From Ciborinia camelliae (lineage: Eukaryota; Ascomycota; Leotiomycetes; Helotiales; Sclerotiniaceae): DNA of 64,000 nucleotides. The notes beneath the pieces are model-generated. The model had not been told where the DNA came from and did not search any database. It saw only the letters and a program-made list of their open reading frames with translations. Of the stretch, positions 1-12,122 are shown piece after piece; position 1 is the stretch's first letter, and every line of letters starts with the position of its first letter. The stretch spans positions 232,659-296,658 of the forward strand of contig JANPYM010000017.1 of assembly GCA_025890175.1 (NCBI GenBank). Reading direction: 5' to 3'. The translations under genes were made by a program, and so were the position numbers.

Positions 1-527
1 CCGAGTACCACGCCTTCAGTGATGAACATACTCCAAGAAGATCCTTGCCGTCTTACCGCCGCTTTCATGGCTTCTCCTGAGCGCGTTGATGAAGAAGAAA
101 TCCGTTTCGGTAAGAACATATATTTCCTAATTTCCCTTGATCTCCACAATCCCATTCATTCTTTCCGGTCGTCTAATCTTTTTACATGATTTTAGTCAAA
201 GCACCTGTATCTCTCGCTCAGTGTTGGGATGATCGCCATGTTAATGTTAATGCGCGTCACATGTATGAATACAACCTCATCAGGGCGTCCTCCTTGACCC
301 GCGAAGAAGAACAACTCCTCGAATCAGGCATACTGAACCCACCCATACCTTGGCAAATGAATTTGTTCTCGGGTGTCAAGCATGGTTTTGCCAGCAGATT
401 GCCAGAAGAAGGTCCTACGACTACCGATGCAATTTTCGCAAAGCGAGCGGCCTTCATTCAAGCGGTATCGTGGTTCCAAACTTATATGCCACAGGGCCGT
501 ATACAAGTTAAGTACCGAAAAGTGTAG
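1..527 (+). CDS. Dienelactone hydrolase-like protein, 3' part (5' end outside window)
   Basis: Two exons are visible: 1-109 and 196-527, separated by an 86-nt GT..AG intron. The frame reads through the junction (ATCCGTTTC-G/TC). The visible protein holds the C-terminal third of an alpha/beta-hydrolase: an AAFMASPERVDEEEI segment, then KAPVSLAQCWDD, where dienelactone hydrolases place the catalytic Asp region, and SGVKHGFASR, the usual context of the catalytic His (GxxHGF). Family members hydrolyse dienelactones or related small esters in the cytosol; the substrate here is unknown. The nucleophile Cys/Ser lies upstream of the window and cannot be checked. The gene ends 205 nt from the convergent end of the DIM-2 gene. 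Family assignment is fairly secure from HGF and spacing; the function is inference. Confidence 0.72.
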
Positions 528-732
528 CTGGAGGATAAGATAAGATACATATATTGTTTCAATGTCAGATTACCATCTTTTTTATTATGCTGTTCGTAGC
601 TGAAAATTTTATTTCATTGGAATGCTTCTCGCAGAAGCACAATAGTCTCAACAGACTTGAATCTTGCATCAATAATATCCTCAAGCAAAATCAAAATGAC
701 TCTGTATCCTTTGAAATATAAGCAATCCGCCA

Positions 733-3700
733 CTAGTCCGAATCATCAAGCATAATCGCGTCATCTCTGCTCCCTCCCGTATTTATTCTTGTCCCTTCCT
801 GTCTCATTGTGGTGGCCACAACTTCTTCTTCGTCCTCCATATCCTGGTCGACTTCGTCTTTAAGTTCAATAACATCTATGTTTTCAAGGTTGACCTCACT
901 GCTAGTCATGACTTCGTCACTTATGTTCAAATTCTGCTCGGTCTCGTTCTCGAGTTCGACCTCTTCCTGATCATCCATGTCTTTTGGATCAATCTCGTCC
1001 CCTCTAATTGACCCATCTTGCAAGACCTTCCATAATTCGTTTCCCAGTGCTCTTGCAAGTGGAACTGGAACCGCATTTCCAATCTGCTTATAGATTTCAG
1101 TCATCTTTGTGCTCTTCATATCCCAAGTAAAGCTATCTGGAAAACCTTGTGCTCTCGCAAATTCTCGCGCGGAATACGATCTGTGCGAGTAAGGATGCAG
1201 AGTCTAGTAAAAATCTGATCAGTATTGATGATTCATCGGTATACAACAAAAACATCTTGGTACATACCCAGTCGATACTCATGGCATTTTCCACGCTCGT
1301 AGTCACCACTTTAAAACTCTGATCGATAGATTGTCTCCCATATCTTCCACGATAATCATCTCTACCGCTGCTAATATTACGCGAGTTCGCTCGTGCGGTT
1401 TGCAAGAAATCGGGCAAAAGATTCACGGGCATATTTTTGTAATTGGCGCCTGCTAGGATTGGAATGTTACAGAGACGCTCGGTTTCTTTAGTGGAAATGC
1501 AATGGATCGTATGATTTTGTAGAAGCTGGCGAGGGACCGATTTGCGCATTTTCCGCTGGTATTCGGATAGAGGATCAGAGGCATACGCTTGCTTTATTAA
1601 TCCGGCATATCTTGTTGTCTTTGGTGAGTCCAAGGACGAGTATTGAGTAACAGTCTGATCACGCTTCAGACGGCTGGACTTTTGTGCTGGCGTTTCGGGA
1701 TTGATTATGTGGGGGTTTATCCATTCGAAGCGAGGGAGATCGGATATGGAATCTCCTATGGTAACAGGCCAATGAGGAGCCGATCTCCTGAAGCGATGAG
1801 GGCTTTTAAACACCATTCCGTCAAAGATGTGCGTTGCTTGGGGATATTGTGGGAGCTCATATCCAGGTAAAGATGCCCAGAAGATTACGCGTGTCCTGGA
1901 TGAAGGCGATCCATATACACCCGCTTGAAGGGATGCATATTGGCATTGATAACCTAATGATGTCAAAACGCGGAAGATGAACCTACATTCCTTGTTAGCT
2001 ATGTTGGCTCATTGAAGGGATTTTCTTCGGTTATATACTTTACTGCACCCTTGAGAAGACGGTCTTCTGCGTTCATATCCGGCACATCAGTACAGTCAAG
2101 CTATAATGATTAATTAGCAAGGCATTGAAAGGGGGTGTACCTGAAAACCTACCTTGTGATGCACCAGTCCCATTACATTCTCTAGCAGGAAGTATTTAGG
2201 TCTATAGAAATCGACATAGGATAGATAAGTCGCAATTAGCTCTCTCCTGTCGCAATGCTTGTTCGTATTCTTATAACGGTTTAAAGAGCTCCAGCCTGGA
2301 CAAGGCGGCCCTCCAATAATCATATCGATTTCTCCCTTTGAAGGCATGTCCGCCATCGCATTTCCTTGGATATCATAAAAAACATCCCCATTCAAACCAG
2401 CTTCGTGTGTGATGATCCATTCCAATAGTTTATTTGCATCTTGATTATACACAATCGCATCCGGAAAGTTTCGCTTGAAGGTCTCGGAGGCAGCGGTGTC
2501 GAATTCGATAGCATATGTAGTTCCAATTACCCCGCTTTCATGAAAGCCCTGACTCAATCCGCCCGCTCCACTAAAGATATCCTTGTCCTGGTATTAGCAT
2601 ATATATTGATAGCATCTATCAAAAATTCACAAGAGCTTACTAAAGTTCTCAACTTCGTTCCATTCTCCTTAGCCACCGCTTTCTCTTTCTCTCGTTCCAG
2701 CCTCTCCTTGCTTTCTTTTGAATACCTCAAGTGATTTTCAGGCATGGGCTTCAAATCTTTCACGGTAATGGACTCCTTTAGTACATCGCGAGGAATTTGA
2801 TCTTGAACCCAGAATGTGTCGTCCAAATCCTTGTAAGTGTTGAGGTTATCGATATGGTCTATGTGCATAACAAAGCAATGTCCATCCAGGCTCTCTGGGC
2901 TCAGTGTTTTGGATTTTCTCAGGAATACTCTCCTCTCATCATGCATAACAAATTGGAAGTTATTTTTCATCTCCTCAGATCGCGTAGCTTGGAAGTGGTC
3001 ATCGTATCGCTCGTACACATCTACTCTTAAACTGATATCCGATTCATTATTTCCGCTTTCGCCAATTTCAGTCTCAGAGTCGGAATTTCTTTGGTGTGTG
3101 GCTCGAATATACTGGATCTGTCCGATATGATATGGTTTTTTCTCAGTCGAAGTAGCTTTGGAAACGAAGTATACGAAGTCTTTGACGTGGTATTCCGTGT
3201 CTTTATAGATAAATCCTGTAGTAGATGTACGACCCTTTTTCGTACTCAAAACTTTCAATGGTTCCTCTTTCTTTTTCTCCTTTGCTATATGAAAGGCGCA
3301 GCACTCGTAGTTTTCAAGAGGAGTTTCCCGGTCTTGTATTCGCATCTCCGAGGCTTCAGAAAACTTTTCCAACTCTATATCGTGGTTCAAACGATAAAAA
3401 TATCGATCCGGGCTGGCAAAGTACTCCTCCTCGATGGATCCGACCCCTGAAACCCCCGAGTTTACGTTTTTGCCGCGAAAATCGACTTGGATCTTGCCTT
3501 TGAGGTCTTCAATATATATGTCCGTACATTCGGAAGTAAGGAATAACTCTCGCGGGCTAGCGAGCTCGCCAATTATAGTTTTGTACCCGTGTCGGAAATA
3601 CCTGACATGGGCCCATGACTCCCCATCCTGACAGAATTAGCTCATCACTAAGAAAGATACAAAAAACTTACTCTCTTGAATAAGTACACTATACGCGCAT

Positions 3701-4747
3701 AATAAAGGTTGGAATCGATATCCTCTCGTACAAATTAGCCTTTTAACCACTCAAGAGGAGATAATTGATTACCAAGTTGGACTAAAACATTGTCTCCGGC
3801 TTGATATTCAATCTGTTCCTCTGGAATTTGAAGTAAAAACTCCTCTGCTGTGCTAGCCTGCGATAAAGCTTCATGATAGTTCTTCGAAGCCAATTCCTCT
3901 GAAGTTTGATCCTCGTCTGTTCCAACTGGCATCAGGCGTCTGCCAAATATCGTACCAGCAATCTTCGAAATCCATTGCGTCGTACGTGTTCCTGACTCTT
4001 GGGTTAACTTCGTACGTTTTGTTCGGGGGTCATTTTGGTTTGCAGAACGTGACTTGGATGATTGGCTTGTATAATCAATATTTGGGTCAGAATCCGAATC
4101 GTAACTACTAATGTCCGCATCTGATTCATCCGAGATCTCAAAGTAAGAGAAACTTCTCTTTGGACTGGAATTATTCCGATGGACACTTGAGTCTTCAACA
4201 ATGATAACAGACTCAGCTTCATCATCCGAGTCTTTATCCTGATGAATATGCGAATCTTCAACAATGATAACGGACCCAGCTTCATCTTCCGAATTTTTAT
4301 CATCAAGTGAATCTATATCTCCTAGGTTCACTTTCGAAAGACCCTTCCAAATCTCCCGATCTAACGACTTCCTATTGATAGTGACCTTTGATCTATCCGA
4401 TTGGGAGTTTTCTGGTGTCAAACTTGGTGTATTTCTTATTCCTCTTAATCTCCCAGTTACTTCCAACTGATTCAAAGCCTTTTGCGGGACCCAAAATTCT
4501 TCCTTTTTGGATCGTTTTCGAGCCTTTGTGGCCACGTCGAGGCATGTATTAGGGACATCGAAAGAATTCGCTCTCAGGATATCATAAGCCTCGTCTTTGA
4601 AGCCATATTAGCATGGCAATTATCGGGGATGGGGAAGCATAAGACCAGACTTAATCAGATGCTGAACTCACTATTGCTTAAAAGAGGATCGATCTCGAAA
4701 AGTGTTGCGAATTTCTTCCGAAAATCGATCCCCGAAAGAGAGGCCAT
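733..4747 (-). CDS. dim-2: DIM-2-type DNA (cytosine-5) methyltransferase
   Basis: Eight exons (4747-4672, 4594-3773, 3724-3672, 3627-2641, 2587-2153, 2100-2039, 1982-1268, 1203-733) join in frame to 1206 aa. The acidic, Ser-rich N-terminus is followed by a first BAH-like region (about residues 285-395), a second BAH domain (about 462-600) and the catalytic domain. Visible motifs are motif I FSGAGG (651), motif IV GGPPC with catalytic Cys742, the ENV motif (782), a QAG..SSRTRVIFW motif VIII region, SAREFARAQGFPDSF (motif IX) and GNAVPVPLARALG (motif X). The tail is acidic and ends in DDSD. DIM-2 enzymes methylate cytosines, mainly in RIP-mutated repeats, directed by H3K9me3/HP1. The two BAH domains separate it from RID/Masc1. 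Two odd points: motif IV reads PCPGWS rather than the usual PCQ-x-FS, and a 48-nt intron (3772-3725) carries an in-frame TAA, so a naive ORF call splits the gene. Start ATG 4747 opens the only short first exon that splices in frame. Confidence 0.9.
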
Positions 4748-6290
4748 TATCTGATTAAGTGATTAAGTAGCAAGGGGAGCAAAAAGCAATAAATTAAAGC
4801 AAGTTTGTGCCTATAGGCACAAATCTGGAATGTTGTGTAAGGAAGAAGAAAACAGATGGAGAGGAGGAGGGGAAGTCCTTAAAAGAAGTTCTCAAAGTAA
4901 GCTAGTGGATTCTAATTTCCCAGAAGTGAATTACAATAGTAATGTACTTTGGGCAAGTAGAACTGTTAAATAGAACTGGAAAACATGTATTCCTCACCTT
5001 TCCCAAGTGGATTCATCAAATTTGAAAGTGCCATCATGTACTTTTGAAGACATATCTTCCATATGAGTACGATCTTGTTTTACGACTTGAAGCTTTGATG
5101 ATATTTGGAAATCCATGCTCTGTAAATGGTCCTTTGTAATATGTAAATACATAAAGCCATATAGAATATGGATATTATTTCCATTAATGTAAACCACAAA
5201 CAAGCAAAAACAGTCAAACAGCTTTCATGTTGGTGCACAACATCTGGAATATCTTCACTTGATTTATCTCCGAATAGTTCTTTATTGTACAAATCTACCT
5301 CAAACATTAGGGAGACTCTTGCTTCAACAACTTTTTGGTTATCAAGACAGGATGAGACAATGAGGGTCTTTTGACTGAAACTTAACAGTGAATGGTTTAG
5401 ATGTTCAAGTTGCAGTTGAAATTCTCCACTTATATTTGTTGGATTCTTCTGCCAGTAGCTCTTCATTGTGTGATGACAGTTGGCACAATGATTATATCTT
5501 CATCTGAGTACTATTCAAATGACTATTTATTATATGAAATAAACGTAAAAGAAAGGAATGCATACAAGCAAGAACGAAACAAATTTGAATATCAAACCCA
5601 TCTTCGCTTGAATATAGATTATCTTATCATCTCCTCTTTCACGTAGATATCTTGGTTAAGCGAGAATCTATCATGAAACGGCGTTTTCCATCCTAGGGGA
5701 TTGGCTCATACAATTGAATTTAAGCTCGGCATAGCAAGACATCACTTCGAGTCTCCATGCCAGGATATCACGATACCGCCCAATTCAAGTGAGAGCGATC
5801 CACCCACTTCAAGGAAAAGCGCGAGTTGGTTTGAGCAGCAAAATATTTGCTTCTCTTGAATCTTGAAAAATACGCACTGATGTTCGGGAGAGATCCCTAC
5901 TCCAACAAAGAAATGCGCCTGAGTTCGGATAAGTGTGTTAAGAAATCAAGCCCCATCTGTGCAGCCTTGTTCCTTCCTCCCGCGCGAAACGCGAAGAAAG
6001 CTAAAAAGGTTTTTGGATCCTGGTATTGGATGATCAAAGTCATATTTTGGAGGCCTGTCATTGGGTGGTCATAATGCACAGTAATTTATTGATCGATTGG
6101 GGCATCACTCGGTGTGAATCGATCAAGAATCTGTCTTTAAAATGGAAAGATAAGAAGTTGCAAAAGGAGTTGAGCAAGATATTTGCAGGGGCAAGCTTTG
6201 ATGTGAATGTTGTATGAAGAGATAGCAATCCGATGACTTTCACCGCCCCATCATGTTGCATGAAGTTGATTTGATATCCAAAAGATACAA
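4748..6290. other. Gene-poor spacer upstream of dim-2
   Basis: This AT-rich stretch lies upstream of the methyltransferase. A minus-strand open frame of 128 codons (5466-5080) and a shorter overlapping one (5203-4994) could be joined by an intron, but I recognise nothing in the product and the composition is that of spacer DNA. Short open frames at 5847-6217 on the plus strand are likewise unsupported. The first few hundred bases presumably hold the dim-2 promoter; I see no specific site in them. Confidence 0.4.
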
Positions 6291-6294
6291 TCGA

Positions 6295-6417
6295 ATATCC
6301 TTCATCTCATATCCTTCATCTCATATCCTTCATCTCATATCCTTCATCTCATATCCTTCATCTCATATCCTTCATCTCATATCCTTCATCTCATATCCTT
6401 CATCTCATATCCTTCAC
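6295..6417. repeat. 14-bp minisatellite
   Basis: About 8.8 near-perfect tandem copies of TATCCTTCATCTCA. Fourteen is not a multiple of three, so three tandem copies encode a 14-residue peptide repeat in a spurious plus-strand frame (6253-6747). Nothing suggests the frame is translated. Confidence 0.95.
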
Positions 6418-7654
6418 CCCCATACAATTAAGATTAGAATACCTACCTACCGACAACATTCTTATCAAAAGAATTCGATCATCAGAAGCTGCCTGTCACT
6501 TGAACAGCCATTGACCTTGAGAAATATCACGTCTCATCTCCAAAGACGTTTGTTCTCTAGTATATCCCGGGGATATAAAAGCACTATCAAGTATAGCTGG
6601 AGGTATGTTATCCCATTCCACCTCCCCATACAGGAGATACCCAATTCCTCAGATCAAGGATATACATACCTACCCTCTACCCTCTACCCTCTAACAACCC
6701 ATCCAACACCCACTCCTATCCATCCAAACCCACTCCCATCCATCTAAACCCGCCACCCGCCACCCACAAAGCACATCGCACATAGTCCATTCCTCCAATA
6801 TAGTCATAAATATTGCAAAACCTTAATTGAATACCTGTCCAAATTCCTCCATGCCAATTCGACAAATAATAATATGCTCTATGTCATACGCGTCACATAG
6901 GATCATGGAGGTGAAATCGTAGATATGCAATCTGATAAAAGAACTATGCTGAAGAGGAAAGGATCCTCTTGGAAAGAACACTATCTAATATAGAGGTGAT
7001 CATGTGACCACTATGGTCACATGATCAATCACGTGACTGTCATTCACTAGGCAGGGGCCTTGGCGTGACACTCTATGCATAAAGAAGACGTTCTATTTCG
7101 GCTTTCCCTCCGTCTCCTATTTGCCATCCGCTTTTCTGTCCTTCTTGGATTGTTCAACTGGCTTTGGCATTGATATTGGCATTGATATTGTCTCGAACGA
7201 TCGGTATCTGCGTCGCCGTATATCCATCACCGCGATGATAGGTCGCCAAGTATTGCGGGGAGGGAGATGTTGGTGAGGGGATTTGTGTGTATCTAAGTTG
7301 GACGGGGTGGGCGTATACATGTATATTTTTGGGATGATGATAGCCCTCTTGATTTGCAGTCTCTATCAATTAATATTTCAAAATGGGTTGCAGCGATGAG
7401 ATCCAGTGCGATGATTTTCATTCATAGCACCCATGAGCTGCAACATCGCCCTTGTGGTAAATGATATTGGCATTACGCATTATATATTTATTTACTAATC
7501 TAGTCTATAAAAATCCGCCACTGCCACTGCCATAGCCATGCAAGTATGTGCGACTCCATCGATATCAAACACGCTTGCCATCAAATGCTCTCATCAAATG
7601 CTCTCAAAAAAATGCGCTCGCGACCAATCCAAGAAAATGGACCTGCACTCCCGA
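6418..7654. other. Spacer downstream of the desaturase gene
   Basis: No supportable gene. It contains CTACCCT-type repeats near 6670-6700, the long palindrome at 6997-7027 and a CACGTG at 7030. Minus-strand frames around 7117-7369 are low-complexity and unsupported. Confidence 0.5.
6997..7027. promoter_or_regulatory. Perfect 14-bp-arm inverted repeat with CATGTG/CACATG cores
   Basis: TGATCATGTGACCA is followed by CTA and then the exact reverse complement TGGTCACATGATCA. Each arm carries a GATCATGTGACC core, and a separate CACGTG follows at 7030-7035. The spacing suits a dimeric bHLH or bZIP-type binding site, or a cruciform. No protein is known to bind here; the regulatory role is inference. 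Confidence 0.45.
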
Positions 7655-9354
7655 TTAATCCCAATGCCCATGCAAATAATCTCCCTTGCTAACGATGCTA
7701 TCCTGACAATCCTTCAGATACCGAGCCTGTCTCGCGACCTCGGCAAGTCTGTCCAACAGCCTCCCATTGCTCTCGCCAAAGCCATAAACTTCATATTTCA
7801 GCCCCGTTTCCGCGCAAAATTCCTTGACAAATCCACTGGCTTTGCGGAGATTGTGGCGTGGCATGCGGGGGAATAAATGATGCGTGACTTGGAACTGCAA
7901 GCCGCCGTGGAACCAATCCATCCAAGTGGGACAGTCGACATCCATGGTGGTGCGGAACATGCGTTGGATCCAATGTTCGCTGGGTTCCGATTCTTCCGTC
8001 GACATGGAGAAGTGGGAGACGGTGAGTTGCAGATGGAGGGGCAGCGTGATCATGTGACTTATGAGCAAGAACGTGATGCGTTGGGTCATGGTGGGGATGC
8101 TGCGGTAGATGATGAAATATCCAAACCAGGTCCAGAAGAATATTTGTCCCACGAGTTCGAAGATTCGTTGTTTGCGGTGGATTTTGGTGCCAAGGTCGCG
8201 GAGGATAAAGTCCCAGGCGAGGTAGTAGAGATTGAAGCGGGCGACGGAAAGCAGGAAGTAATATGTCCATGCTTGTTTAGGAACCATGAATTTTGCAAGC
8301 CAATCATAGTGCATGACACACTCAGAAGCTGTAGAGTATAACGAATCGAAAAATACTGGCGAGATGGCGATGAAAGGGAGGATTTGAAGATCTTGGTCAT
8401 GTGTTGGCGAATTCGTAACAATATGATGAATGTTGTGATTGCGTTTCCACCATCCGATCGAAAGGCCGCCGCAGAAATTTAAAACCACCCCACCGATTAA
8501 GAAGTCGATATTGTAGTCGTGAGTTACTGCCAAATGGCCTGCATCATGTGCCGTGGCGACGATTTGATGCCAAAACATACCCAGGAATGCTGCACTGGTG
8601 GCATACCACTCCAGACGAAGAAATACAAGCGAAAGGGAAAATAGAATCGAACATCTCAAGATCTCCGTCACGTATGCTGAGAGCTTGCTGTCATATAAGC
8701 CTTCATCCTCTAATTTTGCAATCAAGGCTTGGAATTTAGCCTCCAACTCTGAAGCATCCACCAGCATCTTAGTTTCCACTTCGGGGGCCTCTTCGGAATC
8801 AACTGAACTTCCCTCTGTTCGATTGCGAGATCGCAAACCCTCATGATCAAAGACAGAAGAGGCAGTGGAGCTCGCATCGCTGTCTGCATTTGCTTGACGA
8901 GAGACAGCTAGAAGATTTTCAGTGACGGTGACATCCAACAAAGGTATTTCTGGGATCGGTATCGAAGGATCTTTCTCGATCTCGTTTTCTGGTGCCCGAA
9001 GTGATTGTCTTTGAATTGGGGGGATAATATTCACCCATGGCTCCTCTAGCTTGCCAATCCGATAGCGTTTCATTTGGGCCTTAACCTCCTTATTATGGAA
9101 TCTAGATTGAGTCAGCTGCTATAGTTCACCCATCTTCTGGTCATGTAATCAACATACGCATCCAATTCAACGGTAGCATCTCTCCCAACAACATGTAAAA
9201 TGACCTTCGCACCACCCGGGTGACGATTGAGCCAGGAATCCAACTTCAACACATATCCCTCCGATATGACAATCGCGTGACCTTTCTCTACCAAGTCTCT
9301 GATCTCCTTCACCGGCCAGATTTTCTCGCTCCTAGCCTCAGACGACGAACTCAT
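7655..9354 (-). CDS. Delta-8 sphingolipid desaturase with N-terminal cytochrome b5 domain
   Basis: Two exons (9354-9158 and 9101-7655), with a 56-nt intron, give 547 aa. The N-terminal cytochrome b5 domain has the haem motif HPGG (45-48) and a second His at 68. A Ser/Glu-rich linker of about 100 residues follows. The membrane desaturase domain then shows its three histidine boxes: HDAGH (251-255), HNIHH (288-292) and QVTHH (470-474). The Gln in the third box is typical of b5-fused front-end desaturases. These ER enzymes insert the delta-8 double bond into the sphingoid base of fungal glucosylceramides. Several hydrophobic segments lie between boxes two and three. The start was chosen at 9354 because the protein then begins just before the b5 domain; an in-frame start at 9441 would add 29 residues. 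Specificity (delta-8) is family inference; the fold assignment is secure. Confidence 0.9.
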
Positions 9355-12122
9355 GATGTTTACTTTGACGAAAGAGTCAAATTCGTCGGTCTTGATTTGG
9401 TGCAACAGAGAATAAATAGAATGCGGTACAGTAAGATTCACGGAAATTAAATAAAAAATTAACGACCCAATCTAATATACGCCTGGAGGTTGACAACAGT
9501 CATTGGCTTGGCGCGCAGGAACGGGCCACACGCTGAACTGCGCTTCTGATTCGAGAAGTTGTGAATTTACTGAATGAGGAATGAATGAAGATAAAAATAA
9601 ACCTTAATAAAATTGAGTGATCGAGGGGGCGAGCACGTGCATAAATATATAAGGCGGTTTTTTATGATACGCAGATAAAACAATCTCGAATTTCAAAATT
9701 ATTCAAATTCCCTCCCAAAGAGTCAAATTATAAATTCAATAAGAGCGCAAACATGTTTCAATAATAATAGGTAGGTAAGTTTAGGTAGTAGGTACCTGTA
9801 ACGACTAACCAGTCACCAGTGTTACTGAATCTTATACTCCGTACTGATCGGTAGGTATTGGATGTGTATCATATCGTATCGTATCGTACAATCATAGCGT
9901 TCCGTTCTCTACTATGATTATGATTATGATTATGATTATGATTAACCAATACAGCACAAAAACAACATCTGGGATCACCGCCATTTGCTGTTGTTGATCC
10001 ATCTTTCATATCTGCACCTATGTTTTAGCTGGCACCAACTTTCATGGTGGAATCATACCTACCAGTACAGTACTCCCATGATTCTCTAGACTTACGGGGG
10101 TTTTCCTGTTGATGTCAGTTTCTCCTGTACCTACTCCTACTTCAGGACAGGTTTACCTACGTGGACTCCCGTATCGGTAAACTTACCGTTACAGCAGCTT
10201 AGGTCGCCGGTGCTTACCACCAGGTACAATCTTCATCCGATAATTGGTTATCATCTGTAATAATACCACTTGATGTGCCATACCGCCCGCATAGCTGATT
10301 TCAGTAAATAACGCATATTCGGATACGATCGTCAGAGGTTGTTGGGGCTTTGCGCACATACTGTTTATAAGTTATGGGGTCATGGAATGGCTCCGTGATG
10401 ATCCACAGGGTAATGAAAGTCCACCTGTGAAAATCAATTTAGATAGATGAGAAGGGGGATGGAAAACCGTGTTACCGGTACATCAATCGCGACATGTCAT
10501 GATGTTTGAAGAAGATTTGGTGCTTGGCAAAACAATTTTGACATTTTGAATGGAGGTTTCTTAGATTAGAAGCCTGTATGTCAGACTAGCTAGTCAGCCC
10601 CTATTCCTTTCAAGGCTGTTGTCCACGCGATATCCTTGAACGATGGACTGGAATGATAAACTCTAATTGGTCGACAACCCCCTTTAGAGTTTGGGGTCAG
10701 ACTCCATCATTTAAGGGGGTAGCAGACTAGCAGTCTAGCATGCTTTGAAGCCGTCACATTATGTGGCGGGTAAGCCGTAGTCATACAACTAAAACTACCC
10801 CTAATCCGCGGGACCGGAAAAATCCCAATATTGGCGGCGCCATCAGCCTTGGGAAGAATCTTCCTAAATGTGGATGTGACCATGGCCCATTTCGTATCAA
10901 TTTGTAAGATTTAAAAAAATGACCGAAAGATGGAATTTTGAGGTACAAGTGACCTCTAAATTCACTCGTAAGAATACGTATGTTGGCTCAACAGAGTATA
11001 TAATTGGAAGAATCATCAAAGTGGATAGGAAATTTCATTCAAATGGATCACTTTTTCCATCCACTTTATCCATCTTTTGCTTCGCCTCCGCAAAGATTGA
11101 AAAGGGTATGGTGTATATTCTTACGAATGAGTTTAGACGGTATCTGAGTGGCCGTCATTGGTTCGAAATACTTGGTGCGTAGGGAATTTAGACAGCCCAA
11201 ATCCGAAATCAAAGAGGCAAACAAGTGACTGGGAGGCTCGACGATAGATGTGAACACACGACGACCATCACAATAACATCTCGCCGATAATTGTTATGTC
11301 TATAATCTGAAGATGACAAGGAATTTTGATTTCGTCGTTTTCATACTGTGTTGTATAAGGTAACGAGTACAAACAGAGATCGTGGTTGTCAAATATTAAT
11401 TTTCGACTTTTACCCCGCACTCCCTACCTAAGGTATTCAGTTCTTGAGCGGACTACCTAAGGCATCATATCCCGACGGATGCCTATATTTCCAGTGGGTG
11501 ATCGCTAATTCGAGGCCTAACCGATCTTTTTTATGGCCCAATACCACGAAATAATTACCTAGTGGGGTTAAAATCTCTCTCGCAGTTCATGTATTGGAGA
11601 TGATTTATTTTGATAAAAATTATTGAAAGTTCAAGGAATATATGTCAAGTACTATCATACTCTCTGAAAAGCAAACATAACACCGAATTTGAAGCCATAT
11701 TCATACATTTTATTTTTATTTTTAGCAAAGTTGGATTAGGAACAGCCGTTATGGCAAACTCCCGATTGCTCATTTGCTTCGGGCTCACCTCGCCAAGAGC
11801 TGCGGATGAATGCTACGATGTTGAAAACCCCCCAGTGGAGCTAAATTTGCACAATGAGAAACATTGTTCCAAGATAGCTGATGAGCATACTCAGCCATCA
11901 GCGGGTTCATGCAGGTAATAACAAATTTGGCAGGTACAATTAAGTCTCCAACTGTTGGAATGGGCTTGGTGGTGGAAATCTGATTGGCTGTTTTCACTCG
12001 ATATTGTGAACTTTCCCCGACCCCGCTCAAGCTTATCAATATCAATCTATGATATCCATGATATCCATATACGCCCTGATGGCTGTTTCGCTCAACACTC
12101 CTAATCCCCCAACATCGCAGCC
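9355..12122. other. Long intergenic region with microsatellites
   Basis: No convincing coding region in 2.8 kb. It holds the upstream region of the desaturase, an ATTATG microsatellite (9913-9944), several TAGGTAGG/GGTACCT motifs around 9770-10250 and an imperfect inverted repeat with ACCCCCTT/AAGGGGGT arms near 10677-10720. Open frames at 10919-11182 and 11610-11918 show no recognisable protein and sit in ordinary spacer composition. Confidence 0.5.
9913..9944. repeat. ATTATG microsatellite
   Basis: Five or so tandem copies of the hexamer TATGAT, preceded by a short ATCGT run at about 9870-9893. Confidence 0.9.

Noticed and set aside
5080..5466. 128-codon minus-strand frame
   Set aside because: AT-rich spacer with no recognisable motif; joining it to 5203-4994 by an intron would be arbitrary.
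6253..6747. 164-codon plus-strand frame
   Set aside because: Its first third is the 14-bp minisatellite and the rest is low-complexity; no recognisable content.
7877..8341. 154-codon plus-strand frame
   Set aside because: Antisense of the desaturase catalytic domain.
10919..11182. 87-codon plus-strand frame
   Set aside because: Sits in AT-rich spacer, begins after a run of A and shows no family features.
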